Both the position numbers and the translations under genes were made by a program. A stretch of DNA of 64,000 bases from Oscillospiraceae bacterium (GTDB taxonomy: Bacteria > Bacillota_A > Clostridia > Oscillospirales > WRJC01), in NCBI GenBank assembly GCA_009782405.1, contig WRJC01000018.1:1-64000 (forward strand). Reading direction: 5' to 3'. Shown piece after piece: positions 24,816 to 33,043 of the stretch. Every line of letters begins with the position of its first letter. The first letter of the stretch is position 1. A model generated the notes under the pieces. It did not search any database. It was not told the DNA's origin and worked only from the letters and a program-made list of their open reading frames with translations.

Positions 24816-25529
24816 ATGCCACAATTAACCTGTAAAAACCTGATCCTTGGCTACGAGGGGAAAACGGTGGTTTCCGGCCTTTCGTTTGAAGTGAATGCCG
24901 GGGATTACCTGTGCATTGTCGGGGAAAACGGTTCCGGCAAAAGCACGCTGATGAAAAGCATATTGAAATTGAAAGCTCCGATGGCGGGGCAAATTACGGC
25001 AGGCGACGGTTTGGAATCGAATGAAATCGGCTATTTGCCGCAACAGACCGTAGTGCAAAAAGATTTTCCCGCATCTGTTTTGGAAGTAGTGCGCTCCGGT
25101 TGCCTGAACCGCTGCGGGCTTCGCCCGTTCTATACCAAATCGGAAAAAAAGATGGCGGAAGACAATATGGAAAAGCTTGGAATTTCCATTTTGGCGAAAC
25201 GCTGCTACCGGGAATTGTCCGGCGGGCAGCAGCAGAAGGCGCTTTTGGCGAGGGCTTTATGTGCCACCCGAAAAATTCTTTTGTTGGACGAACCCGTGGC
25301 CGGGCTTGACCCGAAAGCGAGTTTTGAAATGTACGATCTGATAGAGGAACTGAACAAAAGCGGAATAACGATAATCATGATCTCCCACGACATTTCCTCT
25401 TCCGTGAAATACGCATCCCACATAATGCATATCGGAAACCAGTCGGCACTGTTTTTCGGGACAAAAGCGGATTACTTGAAAAGCGAAGCGGGCCGCATAT
25501 ACGCCGGATTGGCAGACAAACGGCCATGA
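24816..25529 (+). CDS. Metal (zinc/manganese-type) ABC transporter ATPase
   Basis: This 237-residue ATPase is of the ZnuC/MntB type. Walker A is GENGSGKSTL, the Q-loop follows at YLPQQT, the signature is LSGGQQQKALLARAL, Walker B is ILLLDEPVAGLD and the H-loop SHDI. The sequence LRPFYTK and the C-terminal ALFFGTKADYL match the zinc/manganese group. ATG at 24816 follows AAAGGAG at eight bases. Its stop overlaps the start of the permease gene by four bases (ATGA), so the two are coupled. Metal specificity cannot be told. Confidence 0.88.
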   Translation: MPQLTCKNLILGYEGKTVVSGLSFEVNAGDYLCIVGENGSGKSTLMKSILKLKAPMAGQITAGDGLESNEIGYLPQQTVVQKDFPASVLEVVRSGCLNRCGLRPFYTKSEKKMAEDNMEKLGISILAKRCYRELSGGQQQKALLARALCATRKILLLDEPVAGLDPKASFEMYDLIEELNKSGITIIMISHDISSSVKYASHIMHIGNQSALFFGTKADYLKSEAGRIYAGLADKRP

Positions 25530-26413
25530 AGGAAATCATGGAAAAATTCATTTTGTATTTCCAGTACCCTTTTGTGCGCTATGCGCTGATTGTCAGCGTG
25601 CTCATCGCGCTCTGTTCTTCTTTGCTGGGCGTGACGCTGGTGCTTAAACGTTTTTCGTTTATCGGCGACGGGCTTTCGCACGTCGCCTTCGGTGCCGTGG
25701 CGATCGCGGCGGCCATAAACCTGACGGATAATTTTTTTTTGATGTTGCCGGTTACGGTCATTTGCGCCATACTTCTGCTGCGCACGGGACAAAACACAAA
25801 GATCAAAGGCGATGCCGCAATTGCGATGATTTCCGTGGGGGCATTGGCTGTGGGATATATAGTGATGAACCTTTTTTCAAAATCTTCAAACATAGCAGGG
25901 GACGTTTGCACTTCGCTGTTCGGTTCTACGTCGATGCTGACATTGACCGAACACGAAGTATGGCTCTGCGTGGTTTTGTCGGTTTTGGTGATTTTTATTT
26001 TTTTGTTTTTTTACCACAAAATATTCGCCGTTACATTCGACGAGGATTTTTCCATGGCGACAGGGGTAAGGGCGAAAATATATAACTTGGCGCTCGCCGT
26101 CATCATCGCGGTTGTGATTGTATTGGCCATGAATTTGGTCGGCGCCCTCCTTATTTCGGCATTGGTCATATTCCCGGCGCTTTCGGCCATGCGGGTGTTC
26201 AAGAGTTTTAAGGCCGTTACGGTGTGTTCGGCTGTCGTTTCCGCAGCCTGCGCCGTTTTGGGCATTTTGATTTCGATTGTCGGCGTGGGCGGCAAAGGCA
26301 CTCCGGCGGGGGCAACCATTGTGGCCGTGGATATCGCCGTTTTTTTTGTTTTTTGCGCAGCCGGATCTATAGCGAGGAAAATCGCAAGCAAGGATGCTAC
26401 TCCATTTCTGTGA
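25526..26413 (+). CDS. Metal ABC transporter permease (ZnuB-like)
   Basis: This 295-residue inner membrane protein has about eight hydrophobic segments. Family-like features are QYPFVRYALIVSVLIALCSSLLGVTLVLKR at the start (SLLGV, then RFSFIGDGLSHVAFGAVAIA) and the C-terminal VGALLISALVIFPALSAM, typical of ABC-3 permeases. It overlaps the ATPase gene by an ATGA. The genes for a metal-binding protein (ZnuA) or Fur/Zur regulator are not adjacent. Its last 17 bases overlap convergently the minus-strand lipoprotein gene at 26397. Confidence 0.87.
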   Translation: MKEIMEKFILYFQYPFVRYALIVSVLIALCSSLLGVTLVLKRFSFIGDGLSHVAFGAVAIAAAINLTDNFFLMLPVTVICAILLLRTGQNTKIKGDAAIAMISVGALAVGYIVMNLFSKSSNIAGDVCTSLFGSTSMLTLTEHEVWLCVVLSVLVIFIFLFFYHKIFAVTFDEDFSMATGVRAKIYNLALAVIIAVVIVLAMNLVGALLISALVIFPALSAMRVFKSFKAVTVCSAVVSAACAVLGILISIVGVGGKGTPAGATIVAVDIAVFFVFCAAGSIARKIASKDATPFL

Positions 26414-27872
26414 AAATTTTCAGCGATTTATCGATTGCCGCTTGGGAAGGCCCGGCATTTTTTTCAAACACAGAAAATAAACTTTCGCTTTTTTGCTGGA
26501 CCACGTTGTCCCTGTACGCAGTAGCGAACCCTCCCCAATTGTAAATCAAGCCCACGTCCACGATTCGCGTGGCGGCGATTATTTCGAGCATGTCGAGCGA
26601 TTCGTCGTCGCGCGCGCGTTTGCGTTTCAGCGTGGACTCAAAATAGGCCGGTTTCACGGTGTCCATTGAAACCGCGTTCATGGCGCATATTATTGCGCCG
26701 GTGCGTCCTATTTCTTCGGCAGAAGCCAAAATTCCGAATGACATGGAATTTGTTCCCATCACGCTGTGATAGGCTTTTTGGGATGTATCGAGTTTGGGGT
26801 AGGGCAGTATCCCGAAATCGTCGTCCATGTCCCGTATGATCTCGATCATGATCATGTTGTTGGAGATGAAAAGCGCTTCCCCTTGCGTGAACAATATCGA
26901 TTCATCGCCCTGCGCGACCCGCAAAAAATTTCCGTTGGATTGTTCAAACAGACTTTTCAATTTATCCGCGGCTAAGTTGTCGCGCTCCGAAGGAGGATTT
27001 AGTATAGGGTAATCTTTTTCATCTTTGACAATCGGGTTTATGTCCGCTCCGTTTAAAAATCCGTTGGAGGAGGATTCGTTGGCGACAAATCCGAAACGGT
27101 CGCCTTTGGAAAAAATTCCGTCTCCGTTTAGATCCTGCGATCCTTCTTTCATCAAGGCGAGCATGGCGTCGATAGTCCATGCGCCGCCGCGGACAAGCTC
27201 ATACGGTTCTGTCAGCCCCGAATTTTTCATTATGGTTTTGTTGAAGCAAATCGCCCAAGCCAATTGGTTCGGCTGAACCGGTATGTCGGAAAGGCAAAAA
27301 TACAGTTTGCCCCCGATGGAAACGTTGTCGATGAAATTTTGGTTCCACCATGGGGAACGCATAAAAAGGGAATCTACGGAAAACAAATCCAAAAACACGC
27401 CTCTTCCGGCTATATTCGCGCTTTCGGTGGTGTTGCAAAAAGCTAAATCGAACGCATTGTCGCCGGCTGCGGCCGAACGCAATATCAAATCCTGCATTTG
27501 CCCATTGGGATGCTGCGAATTCGTGATCTTTATGTTCAACTTCTCCTCGATGATCAAATTGCGCTTGTAGATCGCGTCGTTTATCACGTTGCCGTCTTCT
27601 TTTTCCACCACGATGTCGTTGACCGCCCTGTCGAAAGTCATGCTGGTTATCTTGAATTCATAGCCGCCGTAATCGGTTTCGGGGAAGCCGTATCCCATGT
27701 ACTGCGGTTTTTCGGTTTCTCCGGTTTCGGCTTCGCCATCGTAGGTTTCCGTTTTTTCAATCGAGCCGCTTTGGTCTGCGTCGCAGCCGTGCATGGAGAG
27801 CAAAATCAGCGCGCCCAAAACCAAAATGGAGATAAACAAAAATACGACCGTTATATAATACAATTTTTTCAT
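26397..27872 (-). CDS. Solute-binding-like lipoprotein, paralog 2
   Basis: This 491-residue lipoprotein begins with a long hydrophobic signal and a weak lipobox MHGC giving Cys30. Landmarks match the other three paralogs: VINDAIYKRN, SPWWNQNFIDN, AWTIDAMLALM, DLNGDGIFSKGDRFG, DDDFGILPYPKLD, and RDDESLDMLEIIAATRI. It is the last gene of an operon whose order (minus strand) is paralog 3, a URO-D-fold gene and this gene, with gaps of 25-27 bases. Its last codons overlap the permease gene on the opposite strand. No ABC permease for it is in the window. Confidence 0.8.
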   Translation of the reverse strand: MKKLYYITVVFLFISILVLGALILLSMHGCDADQSGSIEKTETYDGEAETGETEKPQYMGYGFPETDYGGYEFKITSMTFDRAVNDIVVEKEDGNVINDAIYKRNLIIEEKLNIKITNSQHPNGQMQDLILRSAAAGDNAFDLAFCNTTESANIAGRGVFLDLFSVDSLFMRSPWWNQNFIDNVSIGGKLYFCLSDIPVQPNQLAWAICFNKTIMKNSGLTEPYELVRGGAWTIDAMLALMKEGSQDLNGDGIFSKGDRFGFVANESSSNGFLNGADINPIVKDEKDYPILNPPSERDNLAADKLKSLFEQSNGNFLRVAQGDESILFTQGEALFISNNMIMIEIIRDMDDDFGILPYPKLDTSQKAYHSVMGTNSMSFGILASAEEIGRTGAIICAMNAVSMDTVKPAYFESTLKRKRARDDESLDMLEIIAATRIVDVGLIYNWGGFATAYRDNVVQQKSESLFSVFEKNAGPSQAAIDKSLKIFTEME

Positions 27873-27899
27873 GATGTTTTTCCTTTCGCAGTTTGAGCC

Positions 27900-28979
27900 T
27901 TATGCTTTCACGCTTTTCAGCCAATCGGCGACTTTTTTTATCTTGTCGATTTCCGCCATGGGCGGCATGACTCCGCCCGAAGTGACCACGACCCCCCGCA
28001 AATGCGGCAATTTCAAAAATTCGTTTTCGAGGAATTTTATGATTGTGCCCGCATCTTCAAGCCAAAGCATCGCGTATGTCCCTCCGATCAGGCATTTATC
28101 CGGGCATGCGGCGCGTCCGTCCCTTAGTGTGCAATCGCCGAGCGGTGGGGCTGTGAACGCTTCAAAAGCCCTCGCTTTTGTTTTTGCCAGCTGCGGCAGC
28201 AGAGCTTTCAGATGGCCGCACATATGCAGTACCATATTGCGCCCATAGCGCTCAAACGCCGCGCCGTAGTCCCACAAATGCCCAAAGCAATATTTTTCAT
28301 ATTGGGCGGGGGATATGAGCCGGGTCGAAGTGTTTTCGGTCATGTATATCAAATCAGCAGGGCAATGTTCCGCCGCGACTTCAGCCTTTTTTAAGAGCAC
28401 CCTGTGCATTTCAAAAAACAATTCTTCGGTTTCCCCGGGATAGTCGGCGAGAAAATAATGGGCGTTTTCAATGCCCGCCAGCCATTCCACAAAATACATG
28501 AGCGGGGATTCACCTATGCTTGCCGCAAACACGGCTCCGCCGTCCGATTTCTTGACTATTTCCCCGCTTATTTTTTTCGCTTCAAAATCCAATTCCACCT
28601 CGCAATCGCGATACCACCGCGTCATCGTTTTTATGTCTTCGACGCTGCCAATCGGCATCTTCACGGGATGCCAAGAAACAGATTCATTGTCGTATCTGGC
28701 AATCGAGGTAAGCGTCCCCGCCGGGGTAATGTATTCGGTCAGGCGTCCGGTTCCTTCTTCCGTAATTTTCGCCGAGGTGTTTTTTCGCGATTCGCGAAAG
28801 CAAGCTCCCATCCCTTCATGGCGGTCGCTGCCTATGTATTCATGCATTTGGGGTATGCTCATGCCATTGCCGTGAATCTTGTTATGGCGCTCTATCGCCG
28901 AGTCCAATTTGGGCCAAAACGGGATATGATCCGCGGCGGCTAAATTCAATGCGGCGAGCCATCTTTCTTTTGAATTCAT
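27900..28979 (-). CDS. URO-D-fold protein of the methyltransferase type
   Basis: This 359-residue protein resembles uroporphyrinogen decarboxylase-fold corrinoid methyltransferases (MtaA/MtbA/CmuA group) more than HemE. It has the N-terminal SKERWLAALNLAAADHIPFWP, the mid-segment TGRLTEYITPAGTLT, and NMVLHMCGHLKALLP, in which His-x-Cys-Gly matches the zinc ligands of that group. The C-terminal LIGGTYAMLWLEDAG and VVVTSGGVMPPMAEIDKIKKVADWLKS complete the barrel. It lies between two solute-binding lipoproteins in one operon, so I infer a role in processing a methylated or methoxylated imported compound. A corrinoid protein and reactivase are not seen nearby. Confidence 0.82.
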   Translation of the reverse strand: MNSKERWLAALNLAAADHIPFWPKLDSAIERHNKIHGNGMSIPQMHEYIGSDRHEGMGACFRESRKNTSAKITEEGTGRLTEYITPAGTLTSIARYDNESVSWHPVKMPIGSVEDIKTMTRWYRDCEVELDFEAKKISGEIVKKSDGGAVFAASIGESPLMYFVEWLAGIENAHYFLADYPGETEELFFEMHRVLLKKAEVAAEHCPADLIYMTENTSTRLISPAQYEKYCFGHLWDYGAAFERYGRNMVLHMCGHLKALLPQLAKTKARAFEAFTAPPLGDCTLRDGRAACPDKCLIGGTYAMLWLEDAGTIIKFLENEFLKLPHLRGVVVTSGGVMPPMAEIDKIKKVADWLKSVKA

Positions 28980-29004
28980 GCAATTTTCCCCTTTCGGCTT
29001 TTTT

Positions 29005-30525
29005 TCATTCTTTGTCGTAATTGTCGATGAATTTTGCGAGGGCTGTTTCTATCGCGCCCTGCGATTTTTCAAACTGGGAGACGAAATCGGTTTTTTTGGA
29101 ACTCGCCAAGGTGTTGAGTATGCTGGGCAGCGTGCCTATCCCATAGATATATCCGATGTCGTACACTTTGTTGTTGAATATGATGTCGAGCATTCCCTCG
29201 GACTCGTTGTCCCTCAAAACCTTGGAAGTCAGGCACAGATCGTAAAACGCGGGCATCAGGGTCGTACCGGATTCGTATGCGAGAGCTTCTGTCGCAAGCC
29301 CCGCGAACTCCAGATCGGCATTCATCGGTATTCCGATCATGAGCCCGCTCTGCTCCACGTATGTGTAATAATTTTTTTGCTGCTCGTCGTATTTGGGAGT
29401 GGGCAGCACCCCGAAATCGGTGGGCATGGCCCTCAGATCCCTCGGGACCGCCTCGAAAACGCTCGCGCGCATCAAAAATCTGTTGTCCTGGAAATACGCG
29501 CTCGCCTGGATCCATATGTCGGACGAACCCTTTATCGTGTCCGCCATGAACATCGCTTCGGGCTCCGCGCACACCGCGAGGGCTTTTTGTATTACTTCAA
29601 GGGCACGGGGATTGTTCATCGTTATCTCCGGAACCCCGTCGCCGTTCAGCCTGACTGTCGTCTCCCCGGAACCCTCGAACAGATGCAGGGCAAATTCGTG
29701 CTGCGACATGAACCCCCATTGATCGTATTCTGTCATCACGCCGTCTCCGTCGAGATCCTTGTTCACGCCCTTGGTGATTTCCATGAGCTTGTCTATCGTC
29801 CATGTCCCGTCGTACACATATTGGTACGGGTATTCGATGCTTAGGGCTTTGCACATGTCTTTGTTGAAATATATGCAAGAAAGCCTGAGTTTGTCCCTCA
29901 ACACTATGTTTCCCGCCTGGAAATAGAGTTTTCCATTTATCGCGAGATCCCTTATCATGGCCTGATCCCACCAGGGCTTTGCCAAATCGTCTTTTATGTA
30001 TGGCACGGCGAACAAATCGGCGAGCAGATGCTGGCTTGCGAGATTCTTCACGTTTGCGATCGTGTCCACGATCAAGTCATGGCTGTCATCGCCCGCAAGT
30101 ATGCTTTTTTTCGCGACATCTGCGGGAGCCGACGCGGAAGGGGTGGACTTCATGGCCAGGTTGAACTTTTCCTCGATATTCAGCCTGCGTTTGTAAAGGG
30201 CGTCGTTCACGGGTTCCCCGGTTTGCTCTTCGGCGGAAAATTTGTCGTACATCCTGTTTTCATCGACCACATTCACGGTTATGACCCGAAATTCCCTTCC
30301 GCCGAAATCCATATCGGGCAGGTTTACGGGTTCCTGCAGCCATTTGTCGGTTTTTTCGCCCGCATTTTCGCCGGATTTCTGCGCGTCGTCGCCGCTATCG
30401 TCCGCTGCGGCGATTTTTTCGCCGTCGCTCGATCCGGAATTTTCGTCTTTGGCGCATGAAAGCGCTAAAACCGAAACCATGGCCAAAACAATAAAAAGGC
30501 ATATAATTTTTTTGTATTTTGACAT
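29005..30525 (-). CDS. Solute-binding-like lipoprotein, paralog 3
   Basis: This 506-residue lipoprotein has a signal peptide with lipobox ALSC and an acidic, Gly/Ser/Asp-rich linker. The shared landmarks are PVNDALYKRRLNIEEKFN, KPWWDQAMIRD, TWTIDKLMEI, DLDGDGVMTEYDQWG, TDFGVLPTPKYDE and RDNESEGMLDIIFNNKV. I chose the ATG at 30525 because GAGG lies seven bases upstream; a second ATG at 30531 is too close to the ribosome site. It is the first gene of the three-gene operon with the URO-D protein and paralog 2, and divergent from the biotin decarboxylase cluster. Confidence 0.8.
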   Translation of the reverse strand: MSKYKKIICLFIVLAMVSVLALSCAKDENSGSSDGEKIAAADDSGDDAQKSGENAGEKTDKWLQEPVNLPDMDFGGREFRVITVNVVDENRMYDKFSAEEQTGEPVNDALYKRRLNIEEKFNLAMKSTPSASAPADVAKKSILAGDDSHDLIVDTIANVKNLASQHLLADLFAVPYIKDDLAKPWWDQAMIRDLAINGKLYFQAGNIVLRDKLRLSCIYFNKDMCKALSIEYPYQYVYDGTWTIDKLMEITKGVNKDLDGDGVMTEYDQWGFMSQHEFALHLFEGSGETTVRLNGDGVPEITMNNPRALEVIQKALAVCAEPEAMFMADTIKGSSDIWIQASAYFQDNRFLMRASVFEAVPRDLRAMPTDFGVLPTPKYDEQQKNYYTYVEQSGLMIGIPMNADLEFAGLATEALAYESGTTLMPAFYDLCLTSKVLRDNESEGMLDIIFNNKVYDIGYIYGIGTLPSILNTLASSKKTDFVSQFEKSQGAIETALAKFIDNYDKE

Positions 30526-30622
30526 ATGCATACCTCACAGTTCGTTAAAATCCATTAATCTGTAATATACCATAAATTTGTAAAATAAATGCGGTTAATT
30601 TTTAAACAATCATGATAACCTG

Positions 30623-30651
30623 TTGCGATATGACGAAAACTATGTTATGAT
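30623..30651 (+). promoter_or_regulatory. Sigma-A promoter of the decarboxylase cluster
   Basis: TTGCGA (30623-30628), a 17-base spacer and TATGAT (30646-30651) with extended TGT, 45 bases before the start codon of the carboxyltransferase at 30696. Confidence 0.75.
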
Positions 30652-30695
30652 ACATACTGGGACGGGATTTTTTGTTTTTTGAGGAGGTATATTTC

Positions 30696-32207
30696 ATGGA
30701 TTGGCAAAAAAGGCTTGATTTTATTGAAAAAACGAGAAAAAAAGCATTCGGGGAGCCGAAATCAAACGGAGGCAAAAAAACAGCGTTCGAACGAATGAAC
30801 CTTTTATTCGACGAAAATACATTTGTCGAAACAAATGCCTATGTGAAAAAAAGGGCAAATGAATTTCCCGAAAACGAAACCGGAGAAAAATATGAGGGGA
30901 TCGCTGCGGGATACGGTTCAATCGGCGGGAAACTAGTATTCGCCTATTCGCAGGATTTTTCCAGAATGTCCGGCGCATTGAGCGAGGCAGGGGCAAAAAA
31001 AATCCTTGCGGTTTATTCCATGGCGGAAAAAAACGGCGCTCCGATTGTGTCAATTTTCGACTCTTCGGGGTTGGCGGTCACGGAAGGCATCGACGTCCTG
31101 GCAGGTTACGGGGCGATTATACAAAAGGCTTCGATATTGTCCGGCGTCGTGCCGCAGTATTCGCTTGTTTGCGGCGTTTGCGCAGGAGGTTCGGCGGTGA
31201 TAGCATCGATTTCGGATTTCGTCTTCATCGAAAAAAATGAAGGAAAAATATTCGTCAACTCCCCATTTGTCATAAAAAACAAAACTGAAAATTCCGGCGA
31301 AACCATCGGAAGCGCCGAATTCGCCGCCAAAAACGGCCAATGCGCCAAAGTTTTGGAAGGGGAGGAAGCGATGTTTTTGTCGCTTTCCGAACTTGTCGAA
31401 TATTTGCCTTCCAACAACCTCGAAGAAAATGTATATCTCGGAATTGAAGACGATGCAAACAGGCGAAACGAAGCCCTTGCGGATTATGTTTTGACCGAAA
31501 ATTACGACATGAAACAAGTGATAACGGAAATCGCCGACAACGGCAAAATGTTTGAACTATATGAAAACTACGCCGAGAACATGATTTGCGCATTTATAAG
31601 CGTGGCGAACGCGACAGTAGGCGTAATAGCCAACCAGCCAAAAGATTCGGGCGGGGTGCTATGCCCAAAATCGTGCGAAAAAGCGGCGAGATTCATATAT
31701 GTCTGCGACAATTTCAATATCCCCGTTTTGTCATTGGTGGACACAGCGGGGATGTTTTTGTCCGAAAGCGCCGAAAATTCAAATTTTGCCTTGCAGGCGG
31801 CAAAACTGGCATCGGCGTATTCGATGGCGAGCGTGCCGAAAATCACATTGAACATAGGCAAAGCATATGGCGCGGCATATACGGTGATGGGTTCGAAAGG
31901 TCTTGGAACCGATATGGCAATGGCTTACCCCACGGCGCAAATCGGAATACTCCCTCCGGAAACGGCAGTCGAAATAATATACGGGGGCGAAATCGCAAAT
32001 GATCCGGAACCCGCAAAAAAACGCGCGCAGCTTTTGGAAATTTGGGAAATCGAAAAATCTTCGCCGATAGAAGCGGCTTCCGGCGGAGCCATCGACCAAA
32101 TAATCGAACCGGACAGGACAAGGCAGATGATAGCTTCGGCGATTTATCTTTTGCAATCAAAAAAGGAAACGAGGCCGCAAAAAAAATACGGCAAATTGCC
32201 GTTCTGA
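30696..32207 (+). CDS. Acyl-CoA carboxyltransferase subunit (MmdA-like)
   Basis: This 503-residue protein belongs to the carboxyltransferase family shared by methylmalonyl-CoA decarboxylase alpha, propionyl-CoA carboxylase beta and the transcarboxylase 12S subunit. It shows the acyl-CoA region VYSMAEKNGAPIVSIFDSSGLAVTEG, an oxyanion-type loop VCAGGSAVIASISDFVFIE and a second half with LSLVDTAGMF and MGSKGLGTDMAMAYPTAQIGILPPE. The start ATG follows GAGGAGG. It leads an operon with a delta-like subunit, biotin carrier, sodium pump and an OadA-type carboxyltransferase, so a membrane-bound sodium-pumping complex is expected. Its CoA substrate (methylmalonyl, malonyl or glutaconyl) cannot be read from sequence. 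Confidence 0.87.
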   Translation: MDWQKRLDFIEKTRKKAFGEPKSNGGKKTAFERMNLLFDENTFVETNAYVKKRANEFPENETGEKYEGIAAGYGSIGGKLVFAYSQDFSRMSGALSEAGAKKILAVYSMAEKNGAPIVSIFDSSGLAVTEGIDVLAGYGAIIQKASILSGVVPQYSLVCGVCAGGSAVIASISDFVFIEKNEGKIFVNSPFVIKNKTENSGETIGSAEFAAKNGQCAKVLEGEEAMFLSLSELVEYLPSNNLEENVYLGIEDDANRRNEALADYVLTENYDMKQVITEIADNGKMFELYENYAENMICAFISVANATVGVIANQPKDSGGVLCPKSCEKAARFIYVCDNFNIPVLSLVDTAGMFLSESAENSNFALQAAKLASAYSMASVPKITLNIGKAYGAAYTVMGSKGLGTDMAMAYPTAQIGILPPETAVEIIYGGEIANDPEPAKKRAQLLEIWEIEKSSPIEAASGGAIDQIIEPDRTRQMIASAIYLLQSKKETRPQKKYGKLPF

Positions 32208-32231
32208 TTTTAGTCGAAAGGAGGAAAATCC

Positions 32232-32582
32232 GTGGTCGAACAAGCAAAAGACCTCATATCGATGCCGCCCGACCCAAGTTTTGCGGACCGGATTTGGTTC
32301 GGAGGTTCGGTTATGCTGATGGGAATGGCGATAGTGTTTTCCGTTTTGATTTTGCTTTGGGCAATATTGGAACTTTTCGGGTTCGTGAGCAAAAAAATCG
32401 GCAAAAAAACAAACGATCCGCTTCTAATCCCCGAAACCGTGCCCCCCGAAAACACGGAGGATGAAGACGAAGAAGAAACGATCGCGGCGATAACAGCCGC
32501 AATTTCGGTCGTTTTGGAAAAACCCGCTTCAGGCTTCAGGGTGGTTTCTTTTAAAAAGAGAAACAATTGGAGTAATTTGTAG
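32232..32582 (+). CDS. OadG/MmdD-type small membrane subunit
   Basis: This 116-residue protein has one N-terminal membrane span (about residues 28-50), a charged linker, an acidic block with EEETIAAITAAISVVL and the C-terminal FRVVSFKKRNNW. That tail and the acidic helix are characteristic of the MmdD/OadG small subunits that hold the sodium-pumping decarboxylase complex together. The start is GTG at 32232, with AAAGGAGG six to eight bases upstream. It lies between the carboxyltransferase and biotin carrier. Confidence 0.8.
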   Translation: MVEQAKDLISMPPDPSFADRIWFGGSVMLMGMAIVFSVLILLWAILELFGFVSKKIGKKTNDPLLIPETVPPENTEDEDEEETIAAITAAISVVLEKPASGFRVVSFKKRNNWSNL

Positions 32583-32635
32583 GGCGCCCTCGAAGCGCCT
32601 CTTCAAAATAAATTATTGAAAGGGAAACAAATTAC

Positions 32636-33007
32636 ATGAGAGAATTTTTGATAACCGTGAACGGAAAAACATACGAAGTCCAAGTGGAGGAAATAGGGCA
32701 GGGGGTCAAAACAACCCCGAAAGCCGCGCCGATGCCCGCCCCGGCCCCCGCGCAAAAACCCGAAATCAAGCCGCTGTCGGCCAAAACGGCGGGCAAAACA
32801 AGCGTAAAAAGCCCCATGCCGGGAACTATCGTCAAAATAGCCGCAAGCGTGGGCGACACCGTAAAATCAAACACCCTTCTCTGCATACTGGAAGCCATGA
32901 AAATGGAAAACGAGATATTCGCCGGAACAGACGGAGTCGTCGCCTCCGTCGAGGTCGCCAAGGGCGCGAGCGTAAATTCGGGGGATGTGCTTTTCACGAT
33001 AAATTGA
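32636..33007 (+). CDS. Biotin carrier subunit (MmdC/OadA-C-like)
   Basis: This 123-residue protein carries biotin for the decarboxylase. The N-terminus REFLITVNGKTYEVQVEE is the usual leader of such carriers, a Pro-Ala-Lys-rich hinge (residues about 28-60) follows, and the C-terminal biotinyl domain has SPMPGTIVKI and ILEAMKMENEI, where the Lys of EAMKM is the biotinylation site, and ends with DVLFTIN. It sits next to the sodium-pump subunit and precedes OadA-type carboxyltransferase, which has no biotin domain of its own, so this carrier likely serves both carboxyltransferases. Confidence 0.92.
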   Translation: MREFLITVNGKTYEVQVEEIGQGVKTTPKAAPMPAPAPAQKPEIKPLSAKTAGKTSVKSPMPGTIVKIAASVGDTVKSNTLLCILEAMKMENEIFAGTDGVVASVEVAKGASVNSGDVLFTIN

Positions 33008-33043
33008 TTCATATCGAAAACGAAAGGGTGGAGTGAAAGACAA

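Noticed and set aside
18345..28979. HemE uroporphyrinogen decarboxylase
   Set aside because: The two URO-D-fold proteins lie away from heme genes and carry GCCE or H-x-C-G motifs of methyltransferase-like groups.
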